Source of the DNA: Polyangiaceae bacterium
GTDB lineage: Bacteria; Myxococcota_A; Polyangia; Polyangiales; Polyangiaceae
Reading direction: 5' to 3'
DNA length: 64,000 nucleotides
Assembly: GCA_013361525.1 (NCBI GenBank)
Contig: JABFXY010000139.1
Coordinates: forward strand, 34,918 to 98,917
Part shown: piece by piece, positions 50,833 to 59,964 of the stretch
How the letters are laid out: each line of letters begins with the position of its first letter
Position numbering within the stretch: position 1 is the stretch's first letter
Program-made: the position numbers and the translations under genes
The notes under the pieces: model-generated
Seen by the model: only the letters and a program-made list of their open reading frames with translations
The model's database searches: none
Told to the model about the DNA's origin: nothing

Positions 50833-52245
50833 TCACACCACGCAGCGCGCAGCGCCGAGCGATCGGATCGCGGCGATGTGACGATCGAAGTCGTCCCAAT
50901 CGTCCGCACGATCGATCCTCGACCAGATCTTCTCGATGACGTCATAGAGAACTGTCACCGGCTCGGAGCGCTGGAAGTAGGGCGTCGCGAGCATCGCCGT
51001 GCAGCGCGGAACGTAGAGCTCCATCAAGTCGCGCACCGGTGAGAAGCCTGCGACCTCGTACACCGCGCGGGCGCCGCCCTCGAGTGCGCGCTGCGTGCTC
51101 GCGGCTCCGCCGGCCCAGTCGAAATAGAAGTTGTCGTAGCCGACCGGGCTGTCAGCCAGAAACGCGAGCGCGGTCTTCGCGAAATGGGTGTCCGTCTCCG
51201 GCCCGGCAGACGCCACGCCGAGACGAGCGACGAAACGTTCGCCGAGCCGGCGCGCGTACTCCGACTCGAACGAAGCGATTGCGTCGCCGACCGCGAGCGA
51301 CGGCGAGGTCAGGCGCAAGGAGTCACCGAGGCGTCGCACGTTGCGCAAGATCGCGGTCGGCTGGCGGCCGAATGCATAGAGACCACCGTGGTCGAAATAC
51401 GCAGCCGTGAAGCTCGGGTCGACCTTCGGCAAAAAGCGATAAGGCCCATAGTCGAAGCTCTCGCCCGTGACGTTCATGTTGTCCGAGTTCAGGACGCCAT
51501 GAACGAACCCTGCAATGGTGTAGCTCGCCGCGAGATTCGCCATCACGTTCGCGACGCGTGCGAGCAGCGCCGAGGGTAAGTCGGACCGGTCCTGAAGATC
51601 GGGGAAGTAGTGCTCGACCACGTGCTCGACGAGCTTTCGCATCGCATCTGCGTGCTCCAGGTGGAACAAGCGCTGGAACGTGCCGAACCGGATGTGGCTA
51701 TGGCTCAATCGGACGAGCACGCTCGACCGTGTCGGCGAAGGCTCGTCGCCGCGGAACAACGCCTCGCCCGTCTCGAACAGGCTGAACGACTTCGATGTCG
51801 ATACGCCGAGGGCCTCGAGCATCTCCGTCGCCAGGACTTCGCGTACGCCGCCTTTGAGCGTCAATCGTCCGTCGCCGCCGCGCGACCACCTTGTTTGCCC
51901 GCTTCCCTTCGTCCCCAGGTCGAGAATGCGGCCCGCGTCGTCTTCGAGCTGTGCGAAGAGAAACCCGCGACCATCCCCGAGGTGCGGGTTGTACACGTCG
52001 AATTGGTGACCGTGATACGCGAGCGCCAGGGGACGCTCGAGGTTGTCCGGTAGCGGAGAAAATCGAGCGAAATGGCCCTCCCATTCGAGCTCGGTCAAGC
52101 CTCCGAGCCCGACACGCTCCGCCCACCGCTGATTGCGGAATCGGAGAATGTGCCGAGGAAACTTCGCGGGCTCGACGGCCTCGTAGAGATCTTCGTCGAG
52201 CGCGCGGTGAATGGTTCGCCCGCGGTAATGGAGATCAACCGGCAT
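50833..52245 (-). CDS. selO: SelO protein adenylyltransferase (YdiU family)
   Basis: SelO is a pseudokinase that transfers AMP to Ser, Thr or Tyr of proteins. This 470-residue member has the family segments YHGHQFDVYNPHLGDGRG (77-94), GTKGSGQTRWSRGGDG (111-126) with the flipped-nucleotide lysine, NSDNMN (253-258) and DYGPY (265-269). The third residue from the end is Cys (ARCVV), the place where animal SelO has selenocysteine and E. coli SelO a redox cysteine. It is 27 bases after the nucleotidase gene. No operon role is evident. Confidence 0.95.
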   Translation of the reverse strand: MPVDLHYRGRTIHRALDEDLYEAVEPAKFPRHILRFRNQRWAERVGLGGLTELEWEGHFARFSPLPDNLERPLALAYHGHQFDVYNPHLGDGRGFLFAQLEDDAGRILDLGTKGSGQTRWSRGGDGRLTLKGGVREVLATEMLEALGVSTSKSFSLFETGEALFRGDEPSPTRSSVLVRLSHSHIRFGTFQRLFHLEHADAMRKLVEHVVEHYFPDLQDRSDLPSALLARVANVMANLAASYTIAGFVHGVLNSDNMNVTGESFDYGPYRFLPKVDPSFTAAYFDHGGLYAFGRQPTAILRNVRRLGDSLRLTSPSLAVGDAIASFESEYARRLGERFVARLGVASAGPETDTHFAKTALAFLADSPVGYDNFYFDWAGGAASTQRALEGGARAVYEVAGFSPVRDLMELYVPRCTAMLATPYFQRSEPVTVLYDVIEKIWSRIDRADDWDDFDRHIAAIRSLGAARCVV

Positions 52246-52272
52246 TATCGATGAAGTGCGGCGGGAGATGAA

Positions 52273-54006
52273 TCAATCGCATTTGATCGGGCGAGACTTT
52301 TCGAGGTCGAGCCTGCGCTTCTTCGGGTCGAAGAGGTCCTCGGCTCGCAGCGTCTTTTCCTTTTTCAGCTCGCGCTCGAAGACGTCCCGCAGGAGATCGT
52401 CCAGGACGTTGAATTCGGGCGGTGTCAAATCGCCCCAGAAGGTGTCGCCTCCCAGCATCATGAAGTCGCTCGCCGCAATGACGATCGTATCGTCGTCGCG
52501 GAACGGCTTGCCTTTGGTGGTGCGCTCGAGCTGGACGTCGAGCTTCTTGTCTTTGCAGCGCGCGTGGATCCGCACGCCGGCGAACGACAGCACACCATTG
52601 CCAGCTTGTTTCAAATGCGATGCGACGAGTCGCTTGAAATCCGCGACCTTCACCTTGGCGGTCGCGACGCGGTTATCGAACGGGAACGATTCGAACAACG
52701 CACCATAGGTGAGCTCACCCGCAGGAAGGTCTTCGCGCAACCCGCCGCCGTTCGCCATCGCGATGTCCGCACCCGCCGTCCCGCGCAGGGTGAGATCGGC
52801 GAACAGGTTCCCGAGCGCGCTCTCGGCCAAATACGAGCGCGGGATCGGCGCGGCGAGGACCGGACCGAGCTTCGAGGCCCGTCGCTCCCTCGCCGCTTCG
52901 ACACCGCCGGCGATTGCGGCCTCCACCTTCTTGCTTCGCTCGACTGGAGCACCCTCGTATTCACCCGGCGAGCATTTCGAGAAATCGGGTTTGTCGACGC
53001 CGGGGCAGAGCTCACGCGGCGCGTGGATATGGTGCGCGACGATTGCCGGCGGGTCGCCTCGGAAGGTGAAATCGATTCGACCAAAGGCGCGGCCGTACGA
53101 ATATGCTTCGATGATCGGAATATCGTGAACGGTGTGCGCGACGCCCGCGTGGGTGTGCCCCGCGACGATGGCGTCGACCGTGCCCGGGGGCAGTGCATTC
53201 GCAACGTCGAAGATCTCCGCGCCGAGCTCGCAGCGGTCTTTCGAGATGTCGTTGGTGAAGTCTTGGCATTTTCCACCCGCGTGGGCGAGCACGATGACCG
53301 CGCGGGCGCCGGCTTTCCGCAATGCGGCGGCTTCCGTCCGAATCGTCTCGGCGACGGGCGCCATTTCGAGATCTTTGACGTTGCTCGAAATGGTCGTGCG
53401 GAGCGTGTCTTCCGTCGTCACGCCCACGAGGCCGATGCGAATGCCGTCGACCGTGACGATCGTGGATCCGGGCATGTTCGGGTATTCCGCGCGGGCGCCC
53501 GTCGCTCGATCCCGAACGTTTGCCATCAAGAACGGAAATGGCGAATCCTTCGCGAGCGCCTTCAGTGCGCCGCGCGGATCGTCGCCCGGTCGTTTCGGCG
53601 TCGCTTCGGCCCCGAGGGGACCGTAATCGAATTCGTGGTTGCCGACCGTCGCCGCTGCGTAGCCGAGCGCGGCATACGCATCGCGCACCGGCCTGCCTTC
53701 GAGCAGGTTCGACTCGAGCGTGCCCTGGAACATGTCGCCCCCGTCGACGAGCACGACACCACCACCGTCGCGCTCGCGCGCGCGGCGAAGGTTGTCGAGA
53801 TACCCGCCGAGGAGCGGCAGCGCGGCGACGCGTCCGTGCAGGTCGTTCGTGCCGACGATGGAGATCGTCCGGTCCTTCACGACCGGCGCCGCGGACGGTG
53901 CGGCGCTGGTCGTCGTCGGAGCATCCGTCGGCGTCGCGGTCGTCTCCTGAGGGCGACAGGCCGCGAGGATCGGAATCGTGAGGGCGCAGGCGATCGTCGT
54001 TCGCAT
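52273..54006 (-). CDS. 5'-nucleotidase / metallophosphatase lipoprotein
   Basis: ATG 54006 gives 577 residues with a lipoprotein signal (ILAAC) and a short Thr/Ser/Ala linker. The metallophosphatase domain shows TNDLHGR, GDMFQG, GNHEFDYG and AGHTHAG, all metal-site motifs; the C-terminal 5'-nucleotidase domain shows NGGGLREDLPAG and FPFDN. The protein probably hydrolyses nucleotides outside the inner membrane for salvage. It lies 45 bases after the small lipoprotein gene. Confidence 0.93.
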   Translation of the reverse strand: MRTTIACALTIPILAACRPQETTATPTDAPTTTSAAPSAAPVVKDRTISIVGTNDLHGRVAALPLLGGYLDNLRRARERDGGGVVLVDGGDMFQGTLESNLLEGRPVRDAYAALGYAAATVGNHEFDYGPLGAEATPKRPGDDPRGALKALAKDSPFPFLMANVRDRATGARAEYPNMPGSTIVTVDGIRIGLVGVTTEDTLRTTISSNVKDLEMAPVAETIRTEAAALRKAGARAVIVLAHAGGKCQDFTNDISKDRCELGAEIFDVANALPPGTVDAIVAGHTHAGVAHTVHDIPIIEAYSYGRAFGRIDFTFRGDPPAIVAHHIHAPRELCPGVDKPDFSKCSPGEYEGAPVERSKKVEAAIAGGVEAARERRASKLGPVLAAPIPRSYLAESALGNLFADLTLRGTAGADIAMANGGGLREDLPAGELTYGALFESFPFDNRVATAKVKVADFKRLVASHLKQAGNGVLSFAGVRIHARCKDKKLDVQLERTTKGKPFRDDDTIVIAASDFMMLGGDTFWGDLTPPEFNVLDDLLRDVFERELKKEKTLRAEDLFDPKKRRLDLEKSRPIKCD

Positions 54007-54050
54007 GAACGCTCGCCACGATGGCGAACGCCCGCCCCCGCCGCAAGAAC

Positions 54051-54797
54051 TCAGTCGAGCGAAGCGCGGGCGCTCGAGGGCCCGCCGGCGTCGACGAGCT
54101 CGGCGTGGAAGAGGACCTTGCCGTCGGTGGTGGTGATCTTCCCGCCGAGGTCGCCCCACGCGAACGCGTCGGAGGTGACCGTCTCGAGCGTCGCGGCCTT
54201 CTTGCCGACGCGGACCTTGTAGCGGGACTGCGTCGCGGTGACCTCACTGTCACCGACCTTGACCTTCGTCTGACGCTCATCGACGAGCGCTTCGTTCTCG
54301 TCGGCGAACGCTGCCGTTGCTGCCATCTTCGTCTCGAGATCGGCCTTCGTCGCGGGCGCGGTGGAGCCGTCGGCCTGCACGTGCTCGACGTTGGTCACGT
54401 CGCCGCGCGTCTTTTTCGCGGTGCTCACCGTCACGCGGAGCACGTCGCTCTTGTGAGCCTCGGTGAAGGAGTAATCGATCGTGATCGAATCGGCTGCGCG
54501 AGCGACGACCCGCTGCGTGAGGCGCAGGGGCTCTTTGCGGTACGCGCCCGAGAACGAGAACGTCACGTAGTCGCCGACCTTGCGCGATTCGGCGTCGGAG
54601 GCCGTGTCGGTGTCGGCGTCGGCGTCCTTGGAAGCGGCGCGATCCTCGCTCTTTTCGGCGGAGGCAGCACGTGCGCGCTCGCGCGTCGTGGGGACGTCTT
54701 CGGCGGAGCCCGCGTCGCGCGCTGTCGAGGCGCAACCAGTGAGAGCGGCGAAGAGCGCGACGGCGGAGAGGAGCGACGTGGTTCCGATGAGCTTCAT
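54051..54797 (-). CDS. Lipoprotein of unknown function
   Basis: A 248-residue lipoprotein (lipobox ALTGC), an Asp/Ala/Glu-rich linker (about 25-75), then a beta-rich domain of about 170 residues with alternating strands (DYVTFSFSGAYRKEP, ITIDYSFTEAHKSDVLRVTVS, TATQSRYKVRVGKKAATLE). The layout recalls lipocalin-like or DUF-type periplasmic binding modules, but I recognise no family. Start and signal are clear. It sits 43 bases after the TPR gene and may belong to the sigma-factor operon. Confidence 0.78.
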   Translation of the reverse strand: MKLIGTTSLLSAVALFAALTGCASTARDAGSAEDVPTTRERARAASAEKSEDRAASKDADADTDTASDAESRKVGDYVTFSFSGAYRKEPLRLTQRVVARAADSITIDYSFTEAHKSDVLRVTVSTAKKTRGDVTNVEHVQADGSTAPATKADLETKMAATAAFADENEALVDERQTKVKVGDSEVTATQSRYKVRVGKKAATLETVTSDAFAWGDLGGKITTTDGKVLFHAELVDAGGPSSARASLD

Positions 54798-54840
54798 GGC
54801 TTCGTCGGCTAGCTCACCCGATCGCTACGGGCCAACTAAC

Positions 54841-55671
54841 CTACAAGCCGAGGGCGTCGAGTCGCTGTGCGTAGGCGGATTTCGGGTTTCTCGCGCGGAA
54901 AGCGTCGGCGATTGCCTTCGCTTCGGCACGGCGACCGCTGTTGAGGAGCGCCTCCATTCGAATCATCTCGCGCTCCTGCGCGACGCCGCTTTTTGGATAG
55001 GCAGAGGCGTGCTCGTCGACGAGCTGCAATGCCCTCGATGGATTGCTGTGTAGCGCGGCGTGCGCTTCTTTCAGAATCTCGAGCTCGGGTCGCGCCGGCG
55101 CGCTCGCCGATACGGATGCGGATGCGATCGAGCGAGAGACCCACGCGCTCCGCGGTGACGTGCTGGACGTGGCGGGCGTGTCGGGTTGCGACGACGCGAC
55201 GATATCCGGCAGCGACGTCGAGCTCGTCGCGACGGCGACCGTGGGGGCGACGGTCGCCGTCGCGACGATGGCGTTCGTTCGTTGGGGCAATGGGGGCGGG
55301 TCGGGAGCGGGATTGCGAAGCATCAATGCAATGCTGCCGACGCAGATCCCCGCGGCGCAGATCGCGGCCGTCGTCTTCACCGCGACGCCCGATCCGGACG
55401 AAGCGACGATGGCGCCTCCACCGCCGATCGCATCCGGCGGTGGGCCGCCGCCCGAGCCACCACTGCTGCCCGTACCAGGGCCGCCGTCACCCGACGGTCC
55501 CGCGCCGCCCGGACCGCCCGGCGTCGGGAAGGGGAATCGCGCGAGCATCGACTCGACATCGTCCGGCGTGGGTACGTCGCGCTTTGCTTCTTCGAGCGCG
55601 ATCCGCAAGAGACGGCTCGAGCCCGAGCCCTCTTGTGTGAGTCGAATCAGCTCCAGATCGTCGTCGCTCAT
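54841..55671 (-). CDS. Membrane TPR-like protein coupled to a sigma factor (putative anti-sigma)
   Basis: ATG 55671 overlaps the sigma-factor stop (ATGA). The 276-residue protein has a cytoplasmic N-terminus (1-50; DDLELIRLTQEGSGSSRLLRIALEEAK), a Gly/Pro-rich linker, a membrane helix near 98-118 and a Ser/Thr-rich outer region ending in a TPR-like helix set (LEILKEAHAALHSNP, AKAIADAFRARNPKS). This is not a classical zinc anti-sigma, but the gene order sigma then membrane protein is typical of a regulator pair and is common in Polyangia. A sigma-binding role is inferred. Confidence 0.82.
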   Translation of the reverse strand: MSDDDLELIRLTQEGSGSSRLLRIALEEAKRDVPTPDDVESMLARFPFPTPGGPGGAGPSGDGGPGTGSSGGSGGGPPPDAIGGGGAIVASSGSGVAVKTTAAICAAGICVGSIALMLRNPAPDPPPLPQRTNAIVATATVAPTVAVATSSTSLPDIVASSQPDTPATSSTSPRSAWVSRSIASASVSASAPARPELEILKEAHAALHSNPSRALQLVDEHASAYPKSGVAQEREMIRMEALLNSGRRAEAKAIADAFRARNPKSAYAQRLDALGL

Positions 55672-56225
55672 CGGAGCTCCTTCTTGGTCTCGGCGAGGGA
55701 CGCCTCGACCTGGCGGCGCGCGGCCGTGAGTCGCGAATAAACCGTCTGCAACGGGCAACCGCATGCGGTCGCGACCTCTTGCAGGCTCAACCCTTCGATT
55801 TCGTAGAGGACGAATGCGGCTCGTCGCTCCTCATCCATGGTGGCGAGGACACGATCCAGCTTGGCGAGGGCGCGGCGGCTGTCGAGCGACGCGTCGGGGC
55901 CGCTCGATCGCTCTTCAGGCTCGGGGGGTACATCATGCAACTGCTCGCGCTTCTTGTGGGATAGCCGCCGGTAGTCGGACGCCTTGCGAATGCAGACGCC
56001 GTAAATCCAGGCGCGGGGCGACACGCTGGGATCGAGATCTTCGATCTTGCGATGGACCACCAGAAACACCTCCTGGCAGACGTCGTCCACGTCACCGGGC
56101 CAGACGCCGAGCCTCCGCAAGCAGCGCCAAACGAACGGGGCGTGCTCCCGGAAAAGGTCAGCGAAAACGAGCGGCACTGCCCCTGTATTGGGCGGCGTAT
56201 CCCCTTTTTCTGACGGTTCGATCAC
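55668..56225 (-). CDS. RNA polymerase sigma factor, ECF type
   Basis: GTG 56225 overlaps the stop of the gene upstream (GTGA); the open frame continues further but has no coding sense. The 185-residue protein has region 2 (FADLFREHAPFVWRCLRRLG, DVCQEVFLVVHRKI) and region 4 with the helix-turn-helix GLSLQEVATACGCPLQTVYSRL. It redirects RNA polymerase to a small regulon. It is the middle of three overlapping genes: envelope protein, sigma factor, membrane TPR protein. Confidence 0.93.
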   Translation of the reverse strand: MIEPSEKGDTPPNTGAVPLVFADLFREHAPFVWRCLRRLGVWPGDVDDVCQEVFLVVHRKIEDLDPSVSPRAWIYGVCIRKASDYRRLSHKKREQLHDVPPEPEERSSGPDASLDSRRALAKLDRVLATMDEERRAAFVLYEIEGLSLQEVATACGCPLQTVYSRLTAARRQVEASLAETKKELR

Positions 56226-57307
56226 GGAAACGACAACATCGTGAAAGCTTGCAGCGCCCCGAGAACCGGGGACGGGCCGAACACCCGACCGGACGAGCCG
56301 TCGCGGTGCCGATAGGTGAAATCGGGTCGAACGAAGGGGACCGTCATGTCCGCGCCGAGACCGAGCTGGAACAGGCGATAGACACGAATGGTCCCGCGCC
56401 CGCGGAGCGATGCCCCGATGAGCCCGTAGATGCCGCTCTCCTCCTTCGGCTCGACGTCGAACCCGTCGGGGTTCGCGACGATGAAGCCGCCCGTGATACC
56501 GCCACACGCACGCACGCCGCCGATCTTTCCTGTGTATTCGAGCGGGCAGATGTAGCCGGCGCCGTACAGCGAATAGAACGTCACGCGCGCGTCGTCCGGC
56601 ACCTCTTCGTCGAACGGTGCGAAGAAGGTCAGCGAGCCTTCGAGTGGAACGAACTTCGGCGGTTTGAGGCTCGCTGAGCCGTAGGCGCCGGGGTTGATCC
56701 CCGGCTGCCAGCCGAAACCGAGGGCAAATCCGAGCGCGACGTCACCGCTCCACACGGGCTTCTCCGGCATGGGTGCCGGCACCGGGACCCTGACCGGAAC
56801 GTAGACGGTTCGCGGTGGGGAAACGGCCGGCGGCTTCGGTTCTTCCTTCGGCGGTTCTTTCGGCGGCGGCTCGGGGGCCGCGCCGAGCTGCGCGTTGGGA
56901 TCGATCATCAATGCGATCGCGAGCGATGTCGGATCGTTGATCGTCGAGCACGCGCCTGCGCCGTCGATCTCCCGGCTGCCGAGCGCCTCACCCTTCTTGT
57001 TCGAGACGGAGAGAACGGCGCGAAAGCCCGAGCCGTCCGCCTTCTTCTCGACGCGGCCCTCGATCGCGAGCTCCGCCGCGGAAGCAGGGACGAAGACAGA
57101 GCGACCGAGCAGCTTCTCGACGGATTGCGCGAGCTCCTGGGTGCCGATGCACGACTCCGCGCCGTCGAGGCGAGCCCAGCCGAGCGTCGCCGTTTTGCCG
57201 ATGGACGGCCTCTCTGGTCCGGGCGCTTGCGCGAACGCCTGCGACGCCGAAATTGCGGTGCAGAAGCTCACGAACGCCGTGGTGACGAAGCGAGTGGTCA
57301 AGCGCAC
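56222..57307 (-). CDS. Exported envelope protein, first gene of the sigma operon
   Basis: The 361-residue product has a clear signal peptide (cleavage near AFAQA), a small periplasmic domain (about 35-140; GWARLDGAESCIGTQELAQSVE, two cysteines), a Pro/Lys/Glu-rich spacer, and a barrel-like part of about 180 residues (GDVALGFALGFGWQPG, TFYSLYGAGYICPLEY) ending in FTMLSFP. It is likely an outer-membrane protein. It overlaps the sigma factor start, so all three genes are probably made together. The function is unknown; an envelope-stress sensor is one possibility. Confidence 0.82.
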   Translation of the reverse strand: MRLTTRFVTTAFVSFCTAISASQAFAQAPGPERPSIGKTATLGWARLDGAESCIGTQELAQSVEKLLGRSVFVPASAAELAIEGRVEKKADGSGFRAVLSVSNKKGEALGSREIDGAGACSTINDPTSLAIALMIDPNAQLGAAPEPPPKEPPKEEPKPPAVSPPRTVYVPVRVPVPAPMPEKPVWSGDVALGFALGFGWQPGINPGAYGSASLKPPKFVPLEGSLTFFAPFDEEVPDDARVTFYSLYGAGYICPLEYTGKIGGVRACGGITGGFIVANPDGFDVEPKEESGIYGLIGASLRGRGTIRVYRLFQLGLGADMTVPFVRPDFTYRHRDGSSGRVFGPSPVLGALQAFTMLSFP

Positions 57308-57334
57308 GGTGGTCCGTTAGCTCTCGACATAGTC

Positions 57335-58117
57335 ATGCGCCTCCCCCGTGTCCAAGCCTTCGAGTTCAACGATCAACCGTGGGTCCCCGCGGTCTTGAGG
57401 GACACGATCGTCGAGGCTCTGTCGCGCACGCTCGCGTGGGGAAAGATTCTCGACGGCCTCGCGGCGCCGCTCGCCTCCTTCCTGGATTTTGCCGGGACGG
57501 ATCGCGTCCTCGATCTCGGCTCGGGCGGGGGAGGTCCTGCGGATGTCCTGGTCTCGGCGCTCGAACGGAGGGGCACACATGTGTCTTGGGTGCTCACGGA
57601 TCTTTTTCCGCGACCCGACGTCTGGCGGGAGATCCAGAAGCGCCATCCGCGGTCGATCGATTTGGTCGATCACCCCATCGATGCGACGAGCATCCCTCAG
57701 GAGCTCTCGGCGGGGCATGCGCGGACGATCATCAACGTGTTGCATCACCTGCCCGAAGAGCTCGCGCGAGGCATCCTTCGGGACGCTGTCGAGCATCGCG
57801 CGCCGATCTTCATCGCCGAGGGCTTCGAGCGGTCGCCATTGCGATTTCTATCGTTTGCGCCATTCGGTGTTCCAGCGCTCGCGGCGGGCCCCATTCTATC
57901 GCGCGACCGACGATTGCAGAGGGCGCTGATTGCGTGGCTGACGCCCATTGCGGTGACGGCTTCGATTTGGGATGGGGTGGTGAGTACGTTGAGGGTTTAT
58001 TCGGAAGCAGAGTTGAGGGAGATGGCGGGGGAGGCGCCGGGGTATCGGTGGGTTTATGGGCATTATCGGTGGGTGCCGTTTGGGAAGGGGTATTACTTTT
58101 ACGGGGTTCCTGGGTAG
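57335..58117 (+). CDS. Class I SAM-dependent methyltransferase
   Basis: ATG 57335 gives 260 residues. Motif I is VLDLGSGGGGPADVL, then WVLTDLFPRPDVWREI, a late NVLHHLPEELARG and a hydrophobic segment that could associate with membranes. The substrate is unknown. In the last 60 codons, from about 57950, codon choice changes to G- and T-ending codons with very few C bases on this strand (for example ACG TTG AGG), unlike the C-ending usage of the first part. Confidence 0.85.
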   Translation: MRLPRVQAFEFNDQPWVPAVLRDTIVEALSRTLAWGKILDGLAAPLASFLDFAGTDRVLDLGSGGGGPADVLVSALERRGTHVSWVLTDLFPRPDVWREIQKRHPRSIDLVDHPIDATSIPQELSAGHARTIINVLHHLPEELARGILRDAVEHRAPIFIAEGFERSPLRFLSFAPFGVPALAAGPILSRDRRLQRALIAWLTPIAVTASIWDGVVSTLRVYSEAELREMAGEAPGYRWVYGHYRWVPFGKGYYFYGVPG

Positions 58118-58189
58118 GGTCGGGGGATTCGGGGGGAGCAGGACAGGACGGGGCTTACGCGCTAGTCGTCTTCCGGTTAGGATGACTCG

Positions 58190-59554
58190 ATGGTTCGCTA
58201 CGTGGCAGCGCTCGCCCTATGCGGTTGTACCTCGGACATCGTCGTTCCGCCCGGCGGAGGTGGTGGGGAGGGGCAAGGCGCAGTGGCTTCGACGGGCGGT
58301 GCGCCGGTTGCGAACGGTGGCGGCGGGCAGGGCGGCGACGGTGCCAACGGCGGGATCGGCGCGGATGGCGGGAGCGGCGGCGAGGGCGGGAGCCAGCGGA
58401 CCGTCCTCGTCGACGTCGACATGCCGGCCGGCTTCGACGCTGACGAGGTCGTCATTCTCGTGAGCGCTCCGGATGGCACGGTCACCTCATCGTGGAAGGG
58501 GGGCGAGCTGCCGGTCGATGCGCCGGCGAACAACGGTGACCTCGTGAGCTATCTCTACCGTTCAGGGACTTGGTCGTACGCACAGTCGTTTCGCGTCACA
58601 CCATCTGTTAGCGAGGTTGAGACGACGCCGTGGCTGAGGCGTTTCGGTCCGGCCTGTGAGACGCAGCCGCCGATGACGATCTCGTTCACGATCCCGGAGG
58701 TCGATGGCGCTCTCGACTATCGAGTCGCAACCGCAGGCGCGACGTTTCTCCCCATGTCGGCCCCGAGCCCCGGGACGCAGCAGGCGACCATTCGTGCTTG
58801 CGTGGGCGAGTCCACCTTCGACTTGTTGCTCGTCGTGCGGGAGTACGCGAACACGGAGGTGATCGCGTTTGCCCGGGTCGACGACATCCCATATGCGCCG
58901 GGGACAACAGCGGAGATCCCCCTCGAGCTCAGCACCGCGCGGGAGCTCGTCGACGTCGTCGTCGACGCTGAACCGGGGACGGACTTCAAAGCGAGCGCCA
59001 TCTGGAACGGGGACGCGTTCCGTGTCGTCGCCGACTCGTCGTTTACCCAAACCATCGGCACTGTCGGATTCGCGGGCTTCTCCTACGGGCCGTTCGCAAT
59101 AGGGCCGGAGCCGCGGCGGGTACACGTGATGACACCGCCCTCCTTCAACTGCGAGATCGAGCACGCGTGGAAATCGGCCCCGTTCGATGACACGCCGCTT
59201 CACCTGATGGTCGGGTCCCTCGCAGAGTTCGCCGACACCGGAAACGGGAGTATCGCGCTCGCGCCCGACGGCGAGGTTGGGGACGTGCTGATTCGGTCGG
59301 AGGACGAATACACGACCGACACACCCGCCTACTGGGCGCTCTACGAAGACCCCGAGACGTACTATCCACTTCCTGCACAACCGCAGGTACCGGCGGGAAT
59401 GCTGCCGGAATTCGAATGGCCCAACTCCTCCGCCGAGATCCGGCTGGTCAATCGTGACGTGGCGGACGTCGCCGGATATGCGGATTATGTGCGGGTGAAC
59501 AGCGAGGAAGCTGCTGGCCGTGCCAGGGAGCGGGTCCCGCAGTATTGTTGGTGA
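58190..59554 (+). CDS. Gly-rich lipoprotein, function unknown
   Basis: A 454-residue product with a short signal and lipobox ALCGC, then a Gly-rich linker (about 20-67) and a large beta-rich region with repeated immunoglobulin-like or propeller-like strands (TVLVDVDMPAGFDADEVVILVS, MTISFTIPEVDGALDYRVA, DVVVDAEPGTDF). I recognise no named domain. The linker style matches the lipoproteins at 7411, 12163 and 49559. It marks the change to the accessory right end. Confidence 0.78.
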   Translation: MVRYVAALALCGCTSDIVVPPGGGGGEGQGAVASTGGAPVANGGGGQGGDGANGGIGADGGSGGEGGSQRTVLVDVDMPAGFDADEVVILVSAPDGTVTSSWKGGELPVDAPANNGDLVSYLYRSGTWSYAQSFRVTPSVSEVETTPWLRRFGPACETQPPMTISFTIPEVDGALDYRVATAGATFLPMSAPSPGTQQATIRACVGESTFDLLLVVREYANTEVIAFARVDDIPYAPGTTAEIPLELSTARELVDVVVDAEPGTDFKASAIWNGDAFRVVADSSFTQTIGTVGFAGFSYGPFAIGPEPRRVHVMTPPSFNCEIEHAWKSAPFDDTPLHLMVGSLAEFADTGNGSIALAPDGEVGDVLIRSEDEYTTDTPAYWALYEDPETYYPLPAQPQVPAGMLPEFEWPNSSAEIRLVNRDVADVAGYADYVRVNSEEAAGRARERVPQYCW

Positions 59555-59632
59555 TCGAGGGCCGAATCTGGCTGCCGGGCGCTACAGAGCAGTCCAGCGA
59601 AAGAGCCCAATGACATTTCAGCTCCAGGACTT

Positions 59633-59929
59633 TTGCGCATACTGGCAGACGCCCAGTCGGAGATCCTCTGCCGACACGCCGGCGAGGATCTCTCTGTTGT
59701 CCCGGCCATCATCTTTGACCCAGCGACCGGCGACGAATTGAGCTCTCACGCTGAGCTCGTCCTCCGGCACGAGATCACACCAGATACGCTGGCCTCGCGT
59801 TCGTGGCCACCCGCACGAGCGTGGCATGTCAGACACGAGGCGGTCTTTGTCGACGCAGATCTCAGGGATTCATTGGTCAGCGCCGATGTCGATGTCGCAT
59901 TCTCCCCGGGATTCCGCGGTTATGCGTGA
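59633..59929 (+). CDS. Possible small protein, function unknown
   Basis: A 98-residue frame from a TTG with no ATG upstream. The composition is protein-like: RILADAQSEILCRHAGEDL, then VVPAIIFDPATGDELSS, then an acidic end. There is no signal or known domain and no strong ribosome site. It precedes an ATG gene by 35 bases on the same strand, so it may be the first gene of a small cluster, or a remnant. Confidence 0.4.
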   Translation: MRILADAQSEILCRHAGEDLSVVPAIIFDPATGDELSSHAELVLRHEITPDTLASRSWPPARAWHVRHEAVFVDADLRDSLVSADVDVAFSPGFRGYA

Positions 59930-59964
59930 CATACTATCCCCCGTGACCTGCGTCAGGACCACAT

